In this document: piece by piece, positions 15,474-24,081 of the stretch | Numbering within the stretch: the stretch's first letter is position 1 | How the letters are laid out: every line of letters begins with the position of its first letter | NCBI GenBank assembly: GCA_014879735.1 | Contig: JACSRN010000103.1 | Span: 1 to 64,000, forward strand | DNA length: 64,000 nucleotides | Origin: Paracoccaceae bacterium | GTDB lineage: Bacteria; Pseudomonadota; Alphaproteobacteria; Rhodobacterales; Rhodobacteraceae | Direction of reading: 5' to 3' | Notes under the pieces: generated by a model | Seen by the model: only the letters and a program-made list of their open reading frames with translations | Database searches by the model: none | Told to the model about the DNA's origin: nothing | Translations under genes and position numbers: made by a program

Positions 15474-17570
15474 ATGAACGGACGATACAAGCTCGGCTGC
15501 GACATCGGCGGTACTTTCACCGATTTCGTCCTGGTCGATCAGGACACCGGCGCGATGACACTGGCCAAGTGCCTGACCACGCCCGACGACCCCTCGCGCG
15601 GGGTGCTGGCCGGCATCGACCAGCTGAACCTGCGGGTGCCGGGGTTTCTTGCCGGGACGGAACAGGTGCTGCATGGCACGACCCTGGTCATCAATGCCGT
15701 GATGCAGCGCAGCGGTGCGAAGACGGGCCTCGTGACGACCGAAGGCTTCCGCGACGTGCTGGAGATCGGCACCGAAAAACGCTATGACGCCTATGACCTG
15801 CAGCAGGAATATCCGCTGCCGCTGGTGCCGCGCCATCTGCGCTTTGGCGTGCGCGAGAGGCTGCGCAGCGATGGCAAGGTTCTGCTGCCCTTCGAGCCCG
15901 CATCGCTGGAACCCGCGCTGGACGCCTTTGCCGCCGAGGGCGTGGCCTCGGTCGCTGTCTGCCTTTTGCACGCCTACCGCACCGCCGATCACGAGCGGCA
16001 GGTCCGCGACATCCTGCGCCGGCGGCTTCCGGGGGTCTCCGTCTCCATTTCCTCGGAGGTGCTGCCCGAGATCAACGAATACGCCCGCACCTCCACGACC
16101 GTCGTCAATGCCTATGCCAAGCCGCTGATGCGCGATTACCTCGGACGGCTGGACGAGGTGCTGAAGACGCGCGGTTTTTCCGGCCGGCTGCTGGTGATGC
16201 TGTCGAGCGGCGGCGTCACCTCGATTTCGACCGCCATCGACTATCCCGTCCGCGTCATCGAATCCGGCCCGGTGGGCGGGGTGATCCTGGGACAGCATCT
16301 GCGCAGGGAGCTGGATCTTGGTCCCGTCCTCGCCTTCGACATGGGTGGCACGACGGCCAAGGTCTGCCACATGGACAGCGACGAGATACGCCGCGCCAGC
16401 ATCTACGAGGTGGCCCGCGTCCACCGCTTCAAGGAAGGCAGCGGCATCCCGATCAAGGTGCCCTGCATCGATATTCTGGAAATCGGCACCGGCGGCGGCA
16501 GCATCGCCCATGTCGGCCCGCTCGGCCTGCTGGAAATCGGCCCGGAAAGCGCCGGCGCCGCGCCGGGGCCGGCCTGCTATGGCCAGGGCGGCATGCGGCC
16601 GACCGTGACGGATGCCGATCTGGTTCTGGGCTATCTTGGCGCAAACAGCTTTCTGGGCGGGAAAATGGCCCTCGACACCGCGGCCGCCCGCACGGCAATC
16701 CGCGACGGCGTCGGCGCACCGCTGGGGCGCGGGGATCTGGCGGCCGCCTGGTCGATCCATGATCTGGCGAACGAATCCATGGCCTCGGCGGCCCGGGTCT
16801 ATGCGGCCGAACGCGGGGTGCTGGCGTCAGAGATGCGGCTGATCGCTTCGGGTGGGGCGGGGCCGGTGCATGCCTTCGGGTTGGCGCGCAAGCTTGGCAT
16901 GGCCGAGATCGTGATCCCGCGGGCGGTCGGCGTGGCTTCGGCCGCGGGATTCATGGTAGCGCCGGTGGCCTTCGATCTGGTGCAGACCTACAAGGTCAGG
17001 CTGGGCACGGCCGATCTGACCGCGATCGATGCGATCTTCGAACGGCTGGCGCTGCAGGCCGATGCCACGCTGGCCGAGGCCGGCAGCGTCACCAGGCGAC
17101 GTGAACGTTCGTTGGACGTGCGCTATGCGGGCCAGGGCTATGACCTGAACATCCGCCTGCCCGACACGCCGCTGGAAAGCCTTGGCCATAACGGGCTGCA
17201 GCGTCGCTTTGCCGAGACCTATACCGCAATCTACGGCCAGGCCCTCAGCGGGCACGATTTCGAGATCGTCAATATCCGGCTGATCGCCAGCGGGCCGGAA
17301 CCGACATCGCCCTTTGCAGCCTTCGCCCCGCCGGAGGTGCCCCGCGCACCGAAGGGCGAACGACAGGCCTATTGTCCGGTGGCCGGCGCGATGGTCGCAC
17401 ATGCGGTCTGGGATCGTGCGGCGCTGGCCCCCGGGCTTGAAGTGCGCGGACCGGCACTGATCGAAGAGACGGAATCGACCACCGTGGTCGGCACCGGCGC
17501 AAGCATTGCCTGCGATCCGACGGGATGCCTGCGGATCCGGCTGGACCGGCAGGACAAGGGGGCAAGATGA
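15474..17570 (+). CDS. hyuA: Hydantoinase/oxoprolinase subunit A (HyuA family)
   Basis: A 698-residue ATP-dependent subunit of an N-methylhydantoinase/5-oxoprolinase-type enzyme that opens cyclic imides or lactams. The ASKHA-like phosphate loop is visible at the N-terminus (CDIGGTFTDFVLVD), then HGTTLVINAVMQRSGAKTGLVTTEGFRD, MLSSGGVTS, LAFDMGGTTAKVCHM and LIASGGAGPVHAFGLA. ATG 15474 is used because MNGRYKLGCDIGG is a normal HyuA start; earlier in-frame codons run through the attenuator region. The stop overlaps the hyuB start by 4 nt, as expected for two subunits of one complex. Related families include acetone carboxylase and acetophenone carboxylase subunits, so the substrate is open. Confidence 0.9.
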   Translation: MNGRYKLGCDIGGTFTDFVLVDQDTGAMTLAKCLTTPDDPSRGVLAGIDQLNLRVPGFLAGTEQVLHGTTLVINAVMQRSGAKTGLVTTEGFRDVLEIGTEKRYDAYDLQQEYPLPLVPRHLRFGVRERLRSDGKVLLPFEPASLEPALDAFAAEGVASVAVCLLHAYRTADHERQVRDILRRRLPGVSVSISSEVLPEINEYARTSTTVVNAYAKPLMRDYLGRLDEVLKTRGFSGRLLVMLSSGGVTSISTAIDYPVRVIESGPVGGVILGQHLRRELDLGPVLAFDMGGTTAKVCHMDSDEIRRASIYEVARVHRFKEGSGIPIKVPCIDILEIGTGGGSIAHVGPLGLLEIGPESAGAAPGPACYGQGGMRPTVTDADLVLGYLGANSFLGGKMALDTAAARTAIRDGVGAPLGRGDLAAAWSIHDLANESMASAARVYAAERGVLASEMRLIASGGAGPVHAFGLARKLGMAEIVIPRAVGVASAAGFMVAPVAFDLVQTYKVRLGTADLTAIDAIFERLALQADATLAEAGSVTRRRERSLDVRYAGQGYDLNIRLPDTPLESLGHNGLQRRFAETYTAIYGQALSGHDFEIVNIRLIASGPEPTSPFAAFAPPEVPRAPKGERQAYCPVAGAMVAHAVWDRAALAPGLEVRGPALIEETESTTVVGTGASIACDPTGCLRIRLDRQDKGAR

Positions 17571-19228
17571 CAAGGGCACGCTCGCTGGAAATCGAAGTGG
17601 CCTGGGCGCGGATCATCTCCATCGCCAATGAGGCGGACGCCAATGTCGCGCGCACGGCATTTTCCAGCATCATCAGGGATTCGCACGATTATTCCTGCGC
17701 AATCTATGATGCGAACGGCGATCTTCTGGCGCAACCCACCACAGTTGCGCCGGGCCATCTGGGCGGCATGACGGCGGCGATGCAGACCTTGAAGGGGTAT
17801 TTCCCCTTTGACGAACTGGTCGAGGGCGATGTGATCGTGACCAACGATCCCTGGATCGTCTCGGGGCACCTGCCCGATGTCATGGTGACGACGCCGGTCT
17901 TCCACCGCGGACGCCTGGTCGCCTTTGCGGCGGCGCTGATCCACCATCAGGATATCGGCGGCCATCTCGGCACCGACACGATGGAGGTCTACGAGGAAGG
18001 GCTGCAGATCCCGCCCTGCAAGCTGTTTCGTGCCGGCGTCGCGAACGAGGATATCTTCCGCATCGTGGCGCAGAACGTGCGGTTGCCAAACCTTGTCGTC
18101 AGCGACCTGCGCTCGCAGGTTGCCTCGCTGCACCAGACGGCGGGCCGCATCCGGGCATTTCTGGAGGAGACCGGGCTGGACGACCTGCAGGAGATCGCGG
18201 CCGAGATCTACGACCGCACCGAACGCGCCATCCGCCAGATGATTGCCGAGGTGCCCCAGGGCATCTACCGCGTCAGCCGGGTGATCATGCCGGGCGATGA
18301 TCTGGAAGTGACGCTGGATCTGACGCTGACGGTCGATGCCGCGGGCATGTCGGCCGATTTTTCCGGCACCTCGCCGCAGGTGGCCCGCGGCGTCAATTGC
18401 GTGATGAACTATACCACGGCCTATTTCATCTTCGGTGTCATGAGCCTGGTTGCCCCCTTCCTGCCCTCGAATGCCGGCGCCGTGCGGCCGCTGCGGATTC
18501 GCGCGCCCGAAGGCTCGATCCTGAATGCGCAGCGGCCTGCGCCGGTGGTCGGCCGCATCGCGGTGGGGCAGAACATACCGGAACTGATCTATGCCGCCTT
18601 GGGCGAGGTGCTGCCAGACCGGGTGATTGCCGAAAGCGGATCGCTGCCGCTGTGGTGGCTGACCCTGTCGGGGCGGCGCAGGGACGGGGAGCCTTTCGTC
18701 GTCGGCCCGATGTTTTCGGGCGGGCTTGGCGCGCGACGGCGGATCGACGGGGTTTCGGCGCTGACATTCCCCACCAACATCATGAACAATCCCGTCGAGA
18801 TGCTGGAAACGGAAAGCCCGTTGATCGTGGAGCGGCGGGAGCTGCGGCCCGATTCTGCCGGCGCCGGCACCTGTCGGGGCGGGTTCGGCCAGGAATTTGC
18901 CCTGCGCGTGCCTGACGACGATCAGGCACCGGCCGGGCCGGTGGTCAGCTTCCTTGTCGCCGGGCGCACCCAATCGGGGCCGCGCGGCATCCATGGCGGT
19001 GCGGATGGCGCCCGGGCCAGCATTTCCGTAAACGGGACCGAGGTCGGCTGGGGCCGCCCCTGCCACCTTCGGCCCGGCGATACGATCCGTTACCGCACCG
19101 CCGGCGGGGGTGGCTACGGCAACCCGCGGCTGCGCGACAGCGGGCGGATCGCCGCGGAAATCCGCGACGGCCTGCTGTCGCCCGAGGCGGCGCGTGACAT
19201 CTACGGCTTCAAGCCCGACGCGACCTGA
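17567..19228 (+). CDS. hyuB: Hydantoinase/oxoprolinase subunit B (HyuB family)
   Basis: A 553-residue partner of HyuA. Family blocks include FSSIIRDSHDYSCAIYDANGDLLAQPTT, GHLGGM, DVIVTNDPWIVSGHLPDVMV, DFSGTSPQVARGVNCVMNYT and, near the C-terminus, GGADGARASIS and RYRTAGGGGYGNP. It is normal length for a stand-alone B subunit. Translation is coupled to hyuA. Its last 28 bp overlap the 3' end of the convergent LysR gene. Confidence 0.91.
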   Translation: MTRARSLEIEVAWARIISIANEADANVARTAFSSIIRDSHDYSCAIYDANGDLLAQPTTVAPGHLGGMTAAMQTLKGYFPFDELVEGDVIVTNDPWIVSGHLPDVMVTTPVFHRGRLVAFAAALIHHQDIGGHLGTDTMEVYEEGLQIPPCKLFRAGVANEDIFRIVAQNVRLPNLVVSDLRSQVASLHQTAGRIRAFLEETGLDDLQEIAAEIYDRTERAIRQMIAEVPQGIYRVSRVIMPGDDLEVTLDLTLTVDAAGMSADFSGTSPQVARGVNCVMNYTTAYFIFGVMSLVAPFLPSNAGAVRPLRIRAPEGSILNAQRPAPVVGRIAVGQNIPELIYAALGEVLPDRVIAESGSLPLWWLTLSGRRRDGEPFVVGPMFSGGLGARRRIDGVSALTFPTNIMNNPVEMLETESPLIVERRELRPDSAGAGTCRGGFGQEFALRVPDDDQAPAGPVVSFLVAGRTQSGPRGIHGGADGARASISVNGTEVGWGRPCHLRPGDTIRYRTAGGGGYGNPRLRDSGRIAAEIRDGLLSPEAARDIYGFKPDAT

Positions 19229-20091
19229 CCGGCGCCTGCCGCGTCCACCGGCGGCGCCAGAACCTCGCGCAGGATGTTGCGAGCCAGCACCACCATGGCC
19301 TTGTCGGTCGCCGCCTCGGCATGCACGGCATAGGCGGTGCGTTGCATCGCCGGCATTCCCTCGATCAGCACCAACCGGCCGTCGCGCAACTGGTCGCGGA
19401 TCATCCGTTTCGAGAAATAGCCGCTGCCGCCGTGGCGAAGCACATGGTCCATGGCAAGCGTGCCCAGCGCAAAGCGGGTGCTGGCGGCAATGTTGGCGAA
19501 GGCGCTGTCGTGCACCCGCTGGAAATCCGGACCCCAGTCGACGAAGAAATACCCGCGGCGCCAATCCCCCGCGGCGGTTTCGGGGCTGGCCGCCAGCACG
19601 ATCTCATCCTCGAACAATTCTTCCAGAACGATGCCGGGGCCGGGGCGCGGCTCATACATCACGGCAACGTCGATCAGCCCGTCGGAAAGCTGGCGCATAA
19701 GATAGGAGGAGAAATCGGCATAGACATGGATCTGCAGCCGTGGGTCTTGGCGGCGCAGGCGGCCGATCCAATCCGGGAAGATCTCGCTTGCAACGCTCAG
19801 CACCGTGCCGAGGCCGATCGAATGATCGAAGGTCTCGATCGCCGAGGCTTCGCCCTCGGCGCGTTGCCACAGCCGCACGATGTTGATTGCATGTTCCCTG
19901 AGGCGGATGCCGGCGGGCGTCAGCGTGACCCCGGTGGCGTTGCGGTAGAAGACCGGCTGCTTCAGCCGGTCTTCCAGCGTGCGGATACGCGCACTGACCG
20001 TGGACTGGGTGACGTTCAGATTGCTCGACGCCTTGTTGAAATTGCGAGTCTCCGCAACTTCCAGGAACGTGCGAAGCTGGTCGATATGCAT
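19201..20091 (-). CDS. LysR-family transcriptional regulator
   Basis: A 296-residue LysR regulator. The N-terminal winged helix-turn-helix reads MHIDQLRTFLEVAETRNFNK...VTQSTVSARIRTLEDRL. The rest is the periplasmic-binding-like effector domain (IGLGTVLSVASEIFPDWIGRL, IDVAVMYEPRPGPGIVLEELF). The start at 20091 gives a standard LysR N-terminus; the upstream in-frame codons MGA are an alternative. It is convergent with hyuB, overlapping 28 bp, and lies 89 bp downstream of the oppositely located ABC operon on the same strand. It may regulate the liv/hyu operon, but it does not share the usual divergent promoter, so its target is not determined by position. Confidence 0.88.
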   Translation of the reverse strand: MHIDQLRTFLEVAETRNFNKASSNLNVTQSTVSARIRTLEDRLKQPVFYRNATGVTLTPAGIRLREHAINIVRLWQRAEGEASAIETFDHSIGLGTVLSVASEIFPDWIGRLRRQDPRLQIHVYADFSSYLMRQLSDGLIDVAVMYEPRPGPGIVLEELFEDEIVLAASPETAAGDWRRGYFFVDWGPDFQRVHDSAFANIAASTRFALGTLAMDHVLRHGGSGYFSKRMIRDQLRDGRLVLIEGMPAMQRTAYAVHAEAATDKAMVVLARNILREVLAPPVDAAGAGQVASGLKP

Positions 20092-20180
20092 TGCACCCAC
20101 TTTCCGCGCGTTCGGAAATGAACCGGCGACGCCAACCTAGATCACCGTCCGGCCGGGGCGCAACCGCAACCCCGGGGGCG

Positions 20181-21176
20181 CTAGATTTCGCCGGCGAAAT
20201 GGCAGGCTACGCTGCGCTCCATCCCACCCAGCGTGACCGGCCGCAACGCGGGACGTTCTGTCCGGCATCTGTCCACGGCATGCGGGCAGCGCGCGGCAAA
20301 GCGGCAGCCCGGCGCGGGGTTGACCGGGCTGGGCGGATCGCCGGACAAGCGCGTGGCCGCCATCAGGCTGCGGTTCACCGGATCGACCCGCGGAATGGCC
20401 GACAGGAGCGCGCGCGTATAGGGATGGGCCGGCGCCGCCAGGATCGCACGGGTATCGCCGGTCTCGACAAAGACGCCAAGATACATCACCGCCACCTCGT
20501 GGCACATGTAGCCGATCACGCCCATGTCATGGCTGATGAACAGGTAGGTCAGACCCAGTTCGGCCTGCAGATCCTTCATCAGGTTCAGGATCTGCGCCTG
20601 GATCGCCACATCCAGCGCCGAGACCGGCTCGTCGCAGACGATCAGGTCGGGATTGGTCGCCAGGGCACGCGCGATGCCGATCCGCTGCCTTTGCCCACCC
20701 GAGAACTGATGCGGAAACAGATGCCTGGTCTCGGGGCGCAGGCCCACGAGGTCGAGCAACTCGTCCACCCGCCGGTCGCGCGTCTCGGGCGTGCCCTGAT
20801 CCTGCAGCGCCATCGGCGTGCGGATCAGCGACCCGACCCTTTGCCGCGGGTTGAGCGAGGAATAGGGATCCTGAAAGATGATCTGGAATCTGTGGCGCTG
20901 GCGGCGCAGCGCCTCGCCCTCCAGCCCGCCCAGATCGACCCCGCCCAGATCGATGCGGCCGCGGGCGCCGGCCACCAGCCGCATCGCCGCCAGAGCCGTG
21001 GTCGACTTGCCGCAACCGGATTCACCGATGATCCCGAGGGTGCTGCCGCGCCGGATGTCGAAGCTGACGCCATCGACGGCATGGACGACGCGGGGCTTGC
21101 CTTCGGCGTCCCGGGTGCCGGTGTCGAAATGCACGGTCAGATCGCGCACGCGAAGGATGGCATCGCCGTCGGTCAT
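20181..21176 (-). CDS. Peptide/nickel-type ABC transporter ATP-binding protein (DppF/OppF-like)
   Basis: A 331-residue ATPase. Walker A is GESGCGKST (51-59), signature FSGGQRQRIGIAR, Walker B LIVCDEPVSALD. The C-terminal oligopeptide-transporter extension carries four cysteines (PGCRFAARCPHAVDRC..., then VACHF), as is usual in this family. The ATG at 21176 overlaps the stop of the preceding gene (ATGA, 21173-21176). It is the last gene of the five-gene transporter set that starts after the deaminase gene. Confidence 0.91.
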   Translation of the reverse strand: MTDGDAILRVRDLTVHFDTGTRDAEGKPRVVHAVDGVSFDIRRGSTLGIIGESGCGKSTTALAAMRLVAGARGRIDLGGVDLGGLEGEALRRQRHRFQIIFQDPYSSLNPRQRVGSLIRTPMALQDQGTPETRDRRVDELLDLVGLRPETRHLFPHQFSGGQRQRIGIARALATNPDLIVCDEPVSALDVAIQAQILNLMKDLQAELGLTYLFISHDMGVIGYMCHEVAVMYLGVFVETGDTRAILAAPAHPYTRALLSAIPRVDPVNRSLMAATRLSGDPPSPVNPAPGCRFAARCPHAVDRCRTERPALRPVTLGGMERSVACHFAGEI

Positions 21177-22171
21177 GCCACGATCCCCCTTGCAGCCTTG
21201 CGGCAAGCCGCGACATGGGCGTCGTCCAGCCGGATGGGGGCAACCTTCCAGGCCTCGCATGCGGCGTCGGCCAGCGCGCAGCGCGGGGCAAAGGCGCAGG
21301 TCTCGCCCAGGGCCCGCAGATCCGGCACGATGCCGGGGATGGTGGGCAATCGGTCGGACTCTGCCATCCGTTCGGTACGGTCGATATCGGGGATGCAGGC
21401 AATCAGCCCGCGCGTATAGGGATGGGCGCTTGCCTCCACCACATCCCGGCAGGGGCCTTTCTCGATCGCACGGCCGGCATACATCACCATGACCCGGTCG
21501 GAGACCTGCGAAATCACCCCCATATCATGCGAGATCAGAATCACCGCCGTGTTCTCCTCTTGCTGCAGCCGCAGGATCAGGTCCAGGATCTGCGCCTGCA
21601 CCGTCACATCGAGTGCAGTGGTCGGCTCATCGGCGATCAGAATTTGTGGCCGGCACACCAGCGCCATGGCGATCATCACCCGCTGCCGCATGCCGCCCGA
21701 AAGCTGATGGGGATATTCGTCGGCACGGCGGGCAGGATCGGGAATGCCCACCCGGCCCAGCACGTCGACCACGCGGTTGCGCACCTCGGCCTTCGAGACA
21801 TCCTCGTGCAGGCGGATGGCTTCGGCGATCTGCCGGCCCACCGTGAAGATCGGGTTCAGCGAGGTCATCGGTTCTTGAAAGATCATCGAGATCGCGGCCC
21901 CGCGGATCTGGCGCATCCGCCGAGCCGGCGCACGAACCAGATCCTCGCCGCGAAACAGGATGCGCCCCGATGCGATCCGGCCGTTCGGTCGGGGCACCAG
22001 CCCCATCACCGCCAGCGAAGTCATCGATTTGCCGCAGCCGGATTCGCCGACGATGCCCAGCGTCTCGCCCGGGGCCAGCGTGAAGGAGACATCGTTCAGA
22101 ACCCGCACCGGGCCCGAGCGGGTGGCGAAATCGACGCACAGGTTCTCGACGGCAAGCAGGGGTTCGGTCAT
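21173..22171 (-). CDS. Peptide/nickel-type ABC transporter ATP-binding protein (DppD/OppD-like)
   Basis: A 332-residue ATPase. Walker A is GESGCGKSM (42-50), signature LSGGMRQRVMIAMAL, Walker B ILIADEPTTALD. The C-terminal oligopeptide extension (HPYTRGLIACIPDIDR...CAFAPRCALADAAC) is present. It pairs with the DppF-like ATPase to energise import. Four nt separate it from the upstream permease gene. Confidence 0.92.
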   Translation of the reverse strand: MTEPLLAVENLCVDFATRSGPVRVLNDVSFTLAPGETLGIVGESGCGKSMTSLAVMGLVPRPNGRIASGRILFRGEDLVRAPARRMRQIRGAAISMIFQEPMTSLNPIFTVGRQIAEAIRLHEDVSKAEVRNRVVDVLGRVGIPDPARRADEYPHQLSGGMRQRVMIAMALVCRPQILIADEPTTALDVTVQAQILDLILRLQQEENTAVILISHDMGVISQVSDRVMVMYAGRAIEKGPCRDVVEASAHPYTRGLIACIPDIDRTERMAESDRLPTIPGIVPDLRALGETCAFAPRCALADAACEAWKVAPIRLDDAHVAACRKAARGIVA

Positions 22172-22175
22172 TGGC

Positions 22176-23048
22176 CTATCGCTCGCGGAAACGGGGGTTC
22201 ATGGCATCGTTGAGCCCATCGCCGACCAGGCTGACGCCCAGAACGGTGAGAAAGATCGCGATGCCGGGGAAGAACACGGCCCATGGGCAATCGAAGATGT
22301 AATCGCGGTTCGATCCGATCATCTCGCCCCAGCTGCGAATGTTCGGATCGCCCAGGCCAAGAAAGCTGAGACCTGCCTCGAACAGGATCGACACGCCCAC
22401 GACCAGCGCCGCGGCGGCGATCAGCGGCGGCATCGCGTTCGGCAGGATGACCCGCCAGATGATCCGCCGGTCGCGGGCGCCCATGGCGCGCTCGGCCCGG
22501 ACGTAATCCATGTTGCGCAGCTTCATGAACTCGGCCCGGGCCAGCCGCGCCGTGGGCGGCCACATCACCAGACCGATGCCGATGATGGTGACGCGCAGCG
22601 AGGGTGTGAACAGCGTCATCAGCACCATCGCGAACAAGAGCGCAGGCAGGACCTGAAAGAACTCGGTGAAGCGCATCAGGATCGTGTCGATCAATCCGCC
22701 ATAATAGCCGGCCAGCGCCCCCAGGGTGATGCCGATCAGTACGGCGACCAGCGCCGCGGAGGTGCCGATCATGATCGTGGCGGGGCCGCCGCTGAGGATG
22801 CCCGCCAGAACGTCGCGGCCTATGTAATCCGTGCCCATGGGGCTGGCGACATCTTCCATCGGTGGCAGGAACGGGGCGTTCACGGTGGCCTTCGGATCGA
22901 CGCCATAGAGCGAGGGGCCGATCAGGCTGGCCAGGATCACCACTGCCAGGATGATCAGCCCGGCCATGGCAGCGCGGTTGCCGAGGAAGATCGCCATCGC
23001 CTCGACGAAGGGCGATTTCGGGGGGTGGAATGCGGGATCGCGTGCCAT
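22176..23048 (-). CDS. Peptide-type ABC transporter permease (DppC-like)
   Basis: A 290-residue inner-membrane permease. A cytoplasmic N-terminus is followed by the first membrane segment (AAMAGLIILAVVILASLIGPSLYG), then GTDYIGRDVLAGILSGG, a DppC/OppC hallmark, and the coupling loop EFMKLRNMDYVRAERAMGARDRR before further membrane segments. The start at 23048 gives a normal N-terminus. One nt separates it from the stop of the DppB-like gene. Confidence 0.92.
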   Translation of the reverse strand: MARDPAFHPPKSPFVEAMAIFLGNRAAMAGLIILAVVILASLIGPSLYGVDPKATVNAPFLPPMEDVASPMGTDYIGRDVLAGILSGGPATIMIGTSAALVAVLIGITLGALAGYYGGLIDTILMRFTEFFQVLPALLFAMVLMTLFTPSLRVTIIGIGLVMWPPTARLARAEFMKLRNMDYVRAERAMGARDRRIIWRVILPNAMPPLIAAAALVVGVSILFEAGLSFLGLGDPNIRSWGEMIGSNRDYIFDCPWAVFFPGIAIFLTVLGVSLVGDGLNDAMNPRFRER

Positions 23049-23049
23049 G

Positions 23050-24012
23050 TCAGTGCCTTCCGCCGCTGCGCAACCGCGGGTCGGCGCTGCGATAGATCGC
23101 CTCGGTCGCAAGATTGATGACAACGACCACCACCGCCGAAGCGAGGAGGATGCCGAGAATCGTCGGATAGTCCCGACGCAGGATGGAATCGAGCGCGAGC
23201 CGCCCCAGCCCGGGCCAGTTGAACACCGTCTCGACCAGCACCGCACCCGAGAGGATCTGCCCCAGTTGCAGGCCGACCAGCGTGATCACCGGCAGGATGG
23301 CGTTGCGCAGGCCGTGCACGAACAGGACCGCAGGCTCCGATGCGCCCTTGGCGCGGGCGGTGCGGATATAGTCGCTGTCCAGCACCTCCAGCATCGCCGC
23401 GCGCGAGACGCGGCTGTACTGCGCCATGAAGGCCACGCCCAGCGTCAGCGCCGGCAATACCAGATGCCATGCGACATCGACGATCTGGTTGAGGCCGCCC
23501 CTGACCCGCAGGCCGGCCATCCCGTCGACCGGAAAGATCGGAACATACCAGGCAAAGGCCAGGATCAGCATCTGCCCCAGCCAGAAGGTGGGCACCGAAT
23601 AGCCGCCCAGCGCCACCGCCGTGACGATATAGCTGAGCGGCCCGCGCGGATTGCGCGCCGCAAGGACGCCGAGAAACGTGCCGAGCCCGACCGAGATGAC
23701 CAGCGAGGACAGCACCAGAAGCAATGTCGGGAACAGCCGCTCCAGGATCAGGCCCGAAACCGGCAGGTTGAAGTAGTAGGAGGTGCCAAGGTCGCCGGTC
23801 AGGATCTTGCCGGCATAGACGAAGAACTGCTCGGCCAACGGCCGGTCAAGACCATAGGTCCGGCGGATTTCCTCCAGCGTCTCGGCATCGGCGCCGCCCG
23901 CCTGTCCCGCCAGCGTCATCGCCGGGTCGCCGGGGGCCAGCCGGATCAGGAAGAAGTTCAGCACGACGACGCTGCAGACCAGCACGACCGCAAAGAACAG
24001 TTTCTGTTTCAT
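23050..24012 (-). CDS. Peptide-type ABC transporter permease (DppB-like)
   Basis: A 320-residue permease. The first membrane segment (FFAVVLVCSVVVLNFFLIRLAPGDPA) contains the DppB motif RLAPGDP. It is followed by an extracytoplasmic loop with TYGLDRPLAEQFFVYAGKILTGDLGTSY and a coupling loop SRAAMLEVLDSDYIRTARAKGASE. ATG 24012 follows a GAGG box. It lies 69 bp after the binding-protein stop, the gap being filled by a hairpin. Confidence 0.92.
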   Translation of the reverse strand: MKQKLFFAVVLVCSVVVLNFFLIRLAPGDPAMTLAGQAGGADAETLEEIRRTYGLDRPLAEQFFVYAGKILTGDLGTSYYFNLPVSGLILERLFPTLLLVLSSLVISVGLGTFLGVLAARNPRGPLSYIVTAVALGGYSVPTFWLGQMLILAFAWYVPIFPVDGMAGLRVRGGLNQIVDVAWHLVLPALTLGVAFMAQYSRVSRAAMLEVLDSDYIRTARAKGASEPAVLFVHGLRNAILPVITLVGLQLGQILSGAVLVETVFNWPGLGRLALDSILRRDYPTILGILLASAVVVVVINLATEAIYRSADPRLRSGGRH

Positions 24013-24052
24013 GCCAACCTCGTCCAGCCCCAAGCGGAACATTCAGGGACGA

Positions 24053-24071
24053 CCGGCGCGCTACGCGCCGG
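24053..24071 (-). terminator. Hairpin between binding-protein and permease genes (attenuator-like)
   Basis: A perfect 8-bp inverted repeat CCGGCGCG / CGCGCCGG with a 3-nt loop, 10 nt after the stop of the binding-protein gene on the minus strand. No U-tract follows. Such stems after solute-binding-protein genes commonly protect that mRNA segment and reduce read-through into permease genes. Confidence 0.55.
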
Positions 24072-24081
24072 CCGCGGCCAG

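Noticed and set aside
12861..16760. 1299-codon open frame on the minus strand, opposite livH, livM, the receptor gene and hyuA
   Set aside because: It is antisense to four well-conserved genes and its translation is rich in Arg, His, Gln and Pro with no family resemblance. Long antisense frames are expected in DNA this GC-rich.
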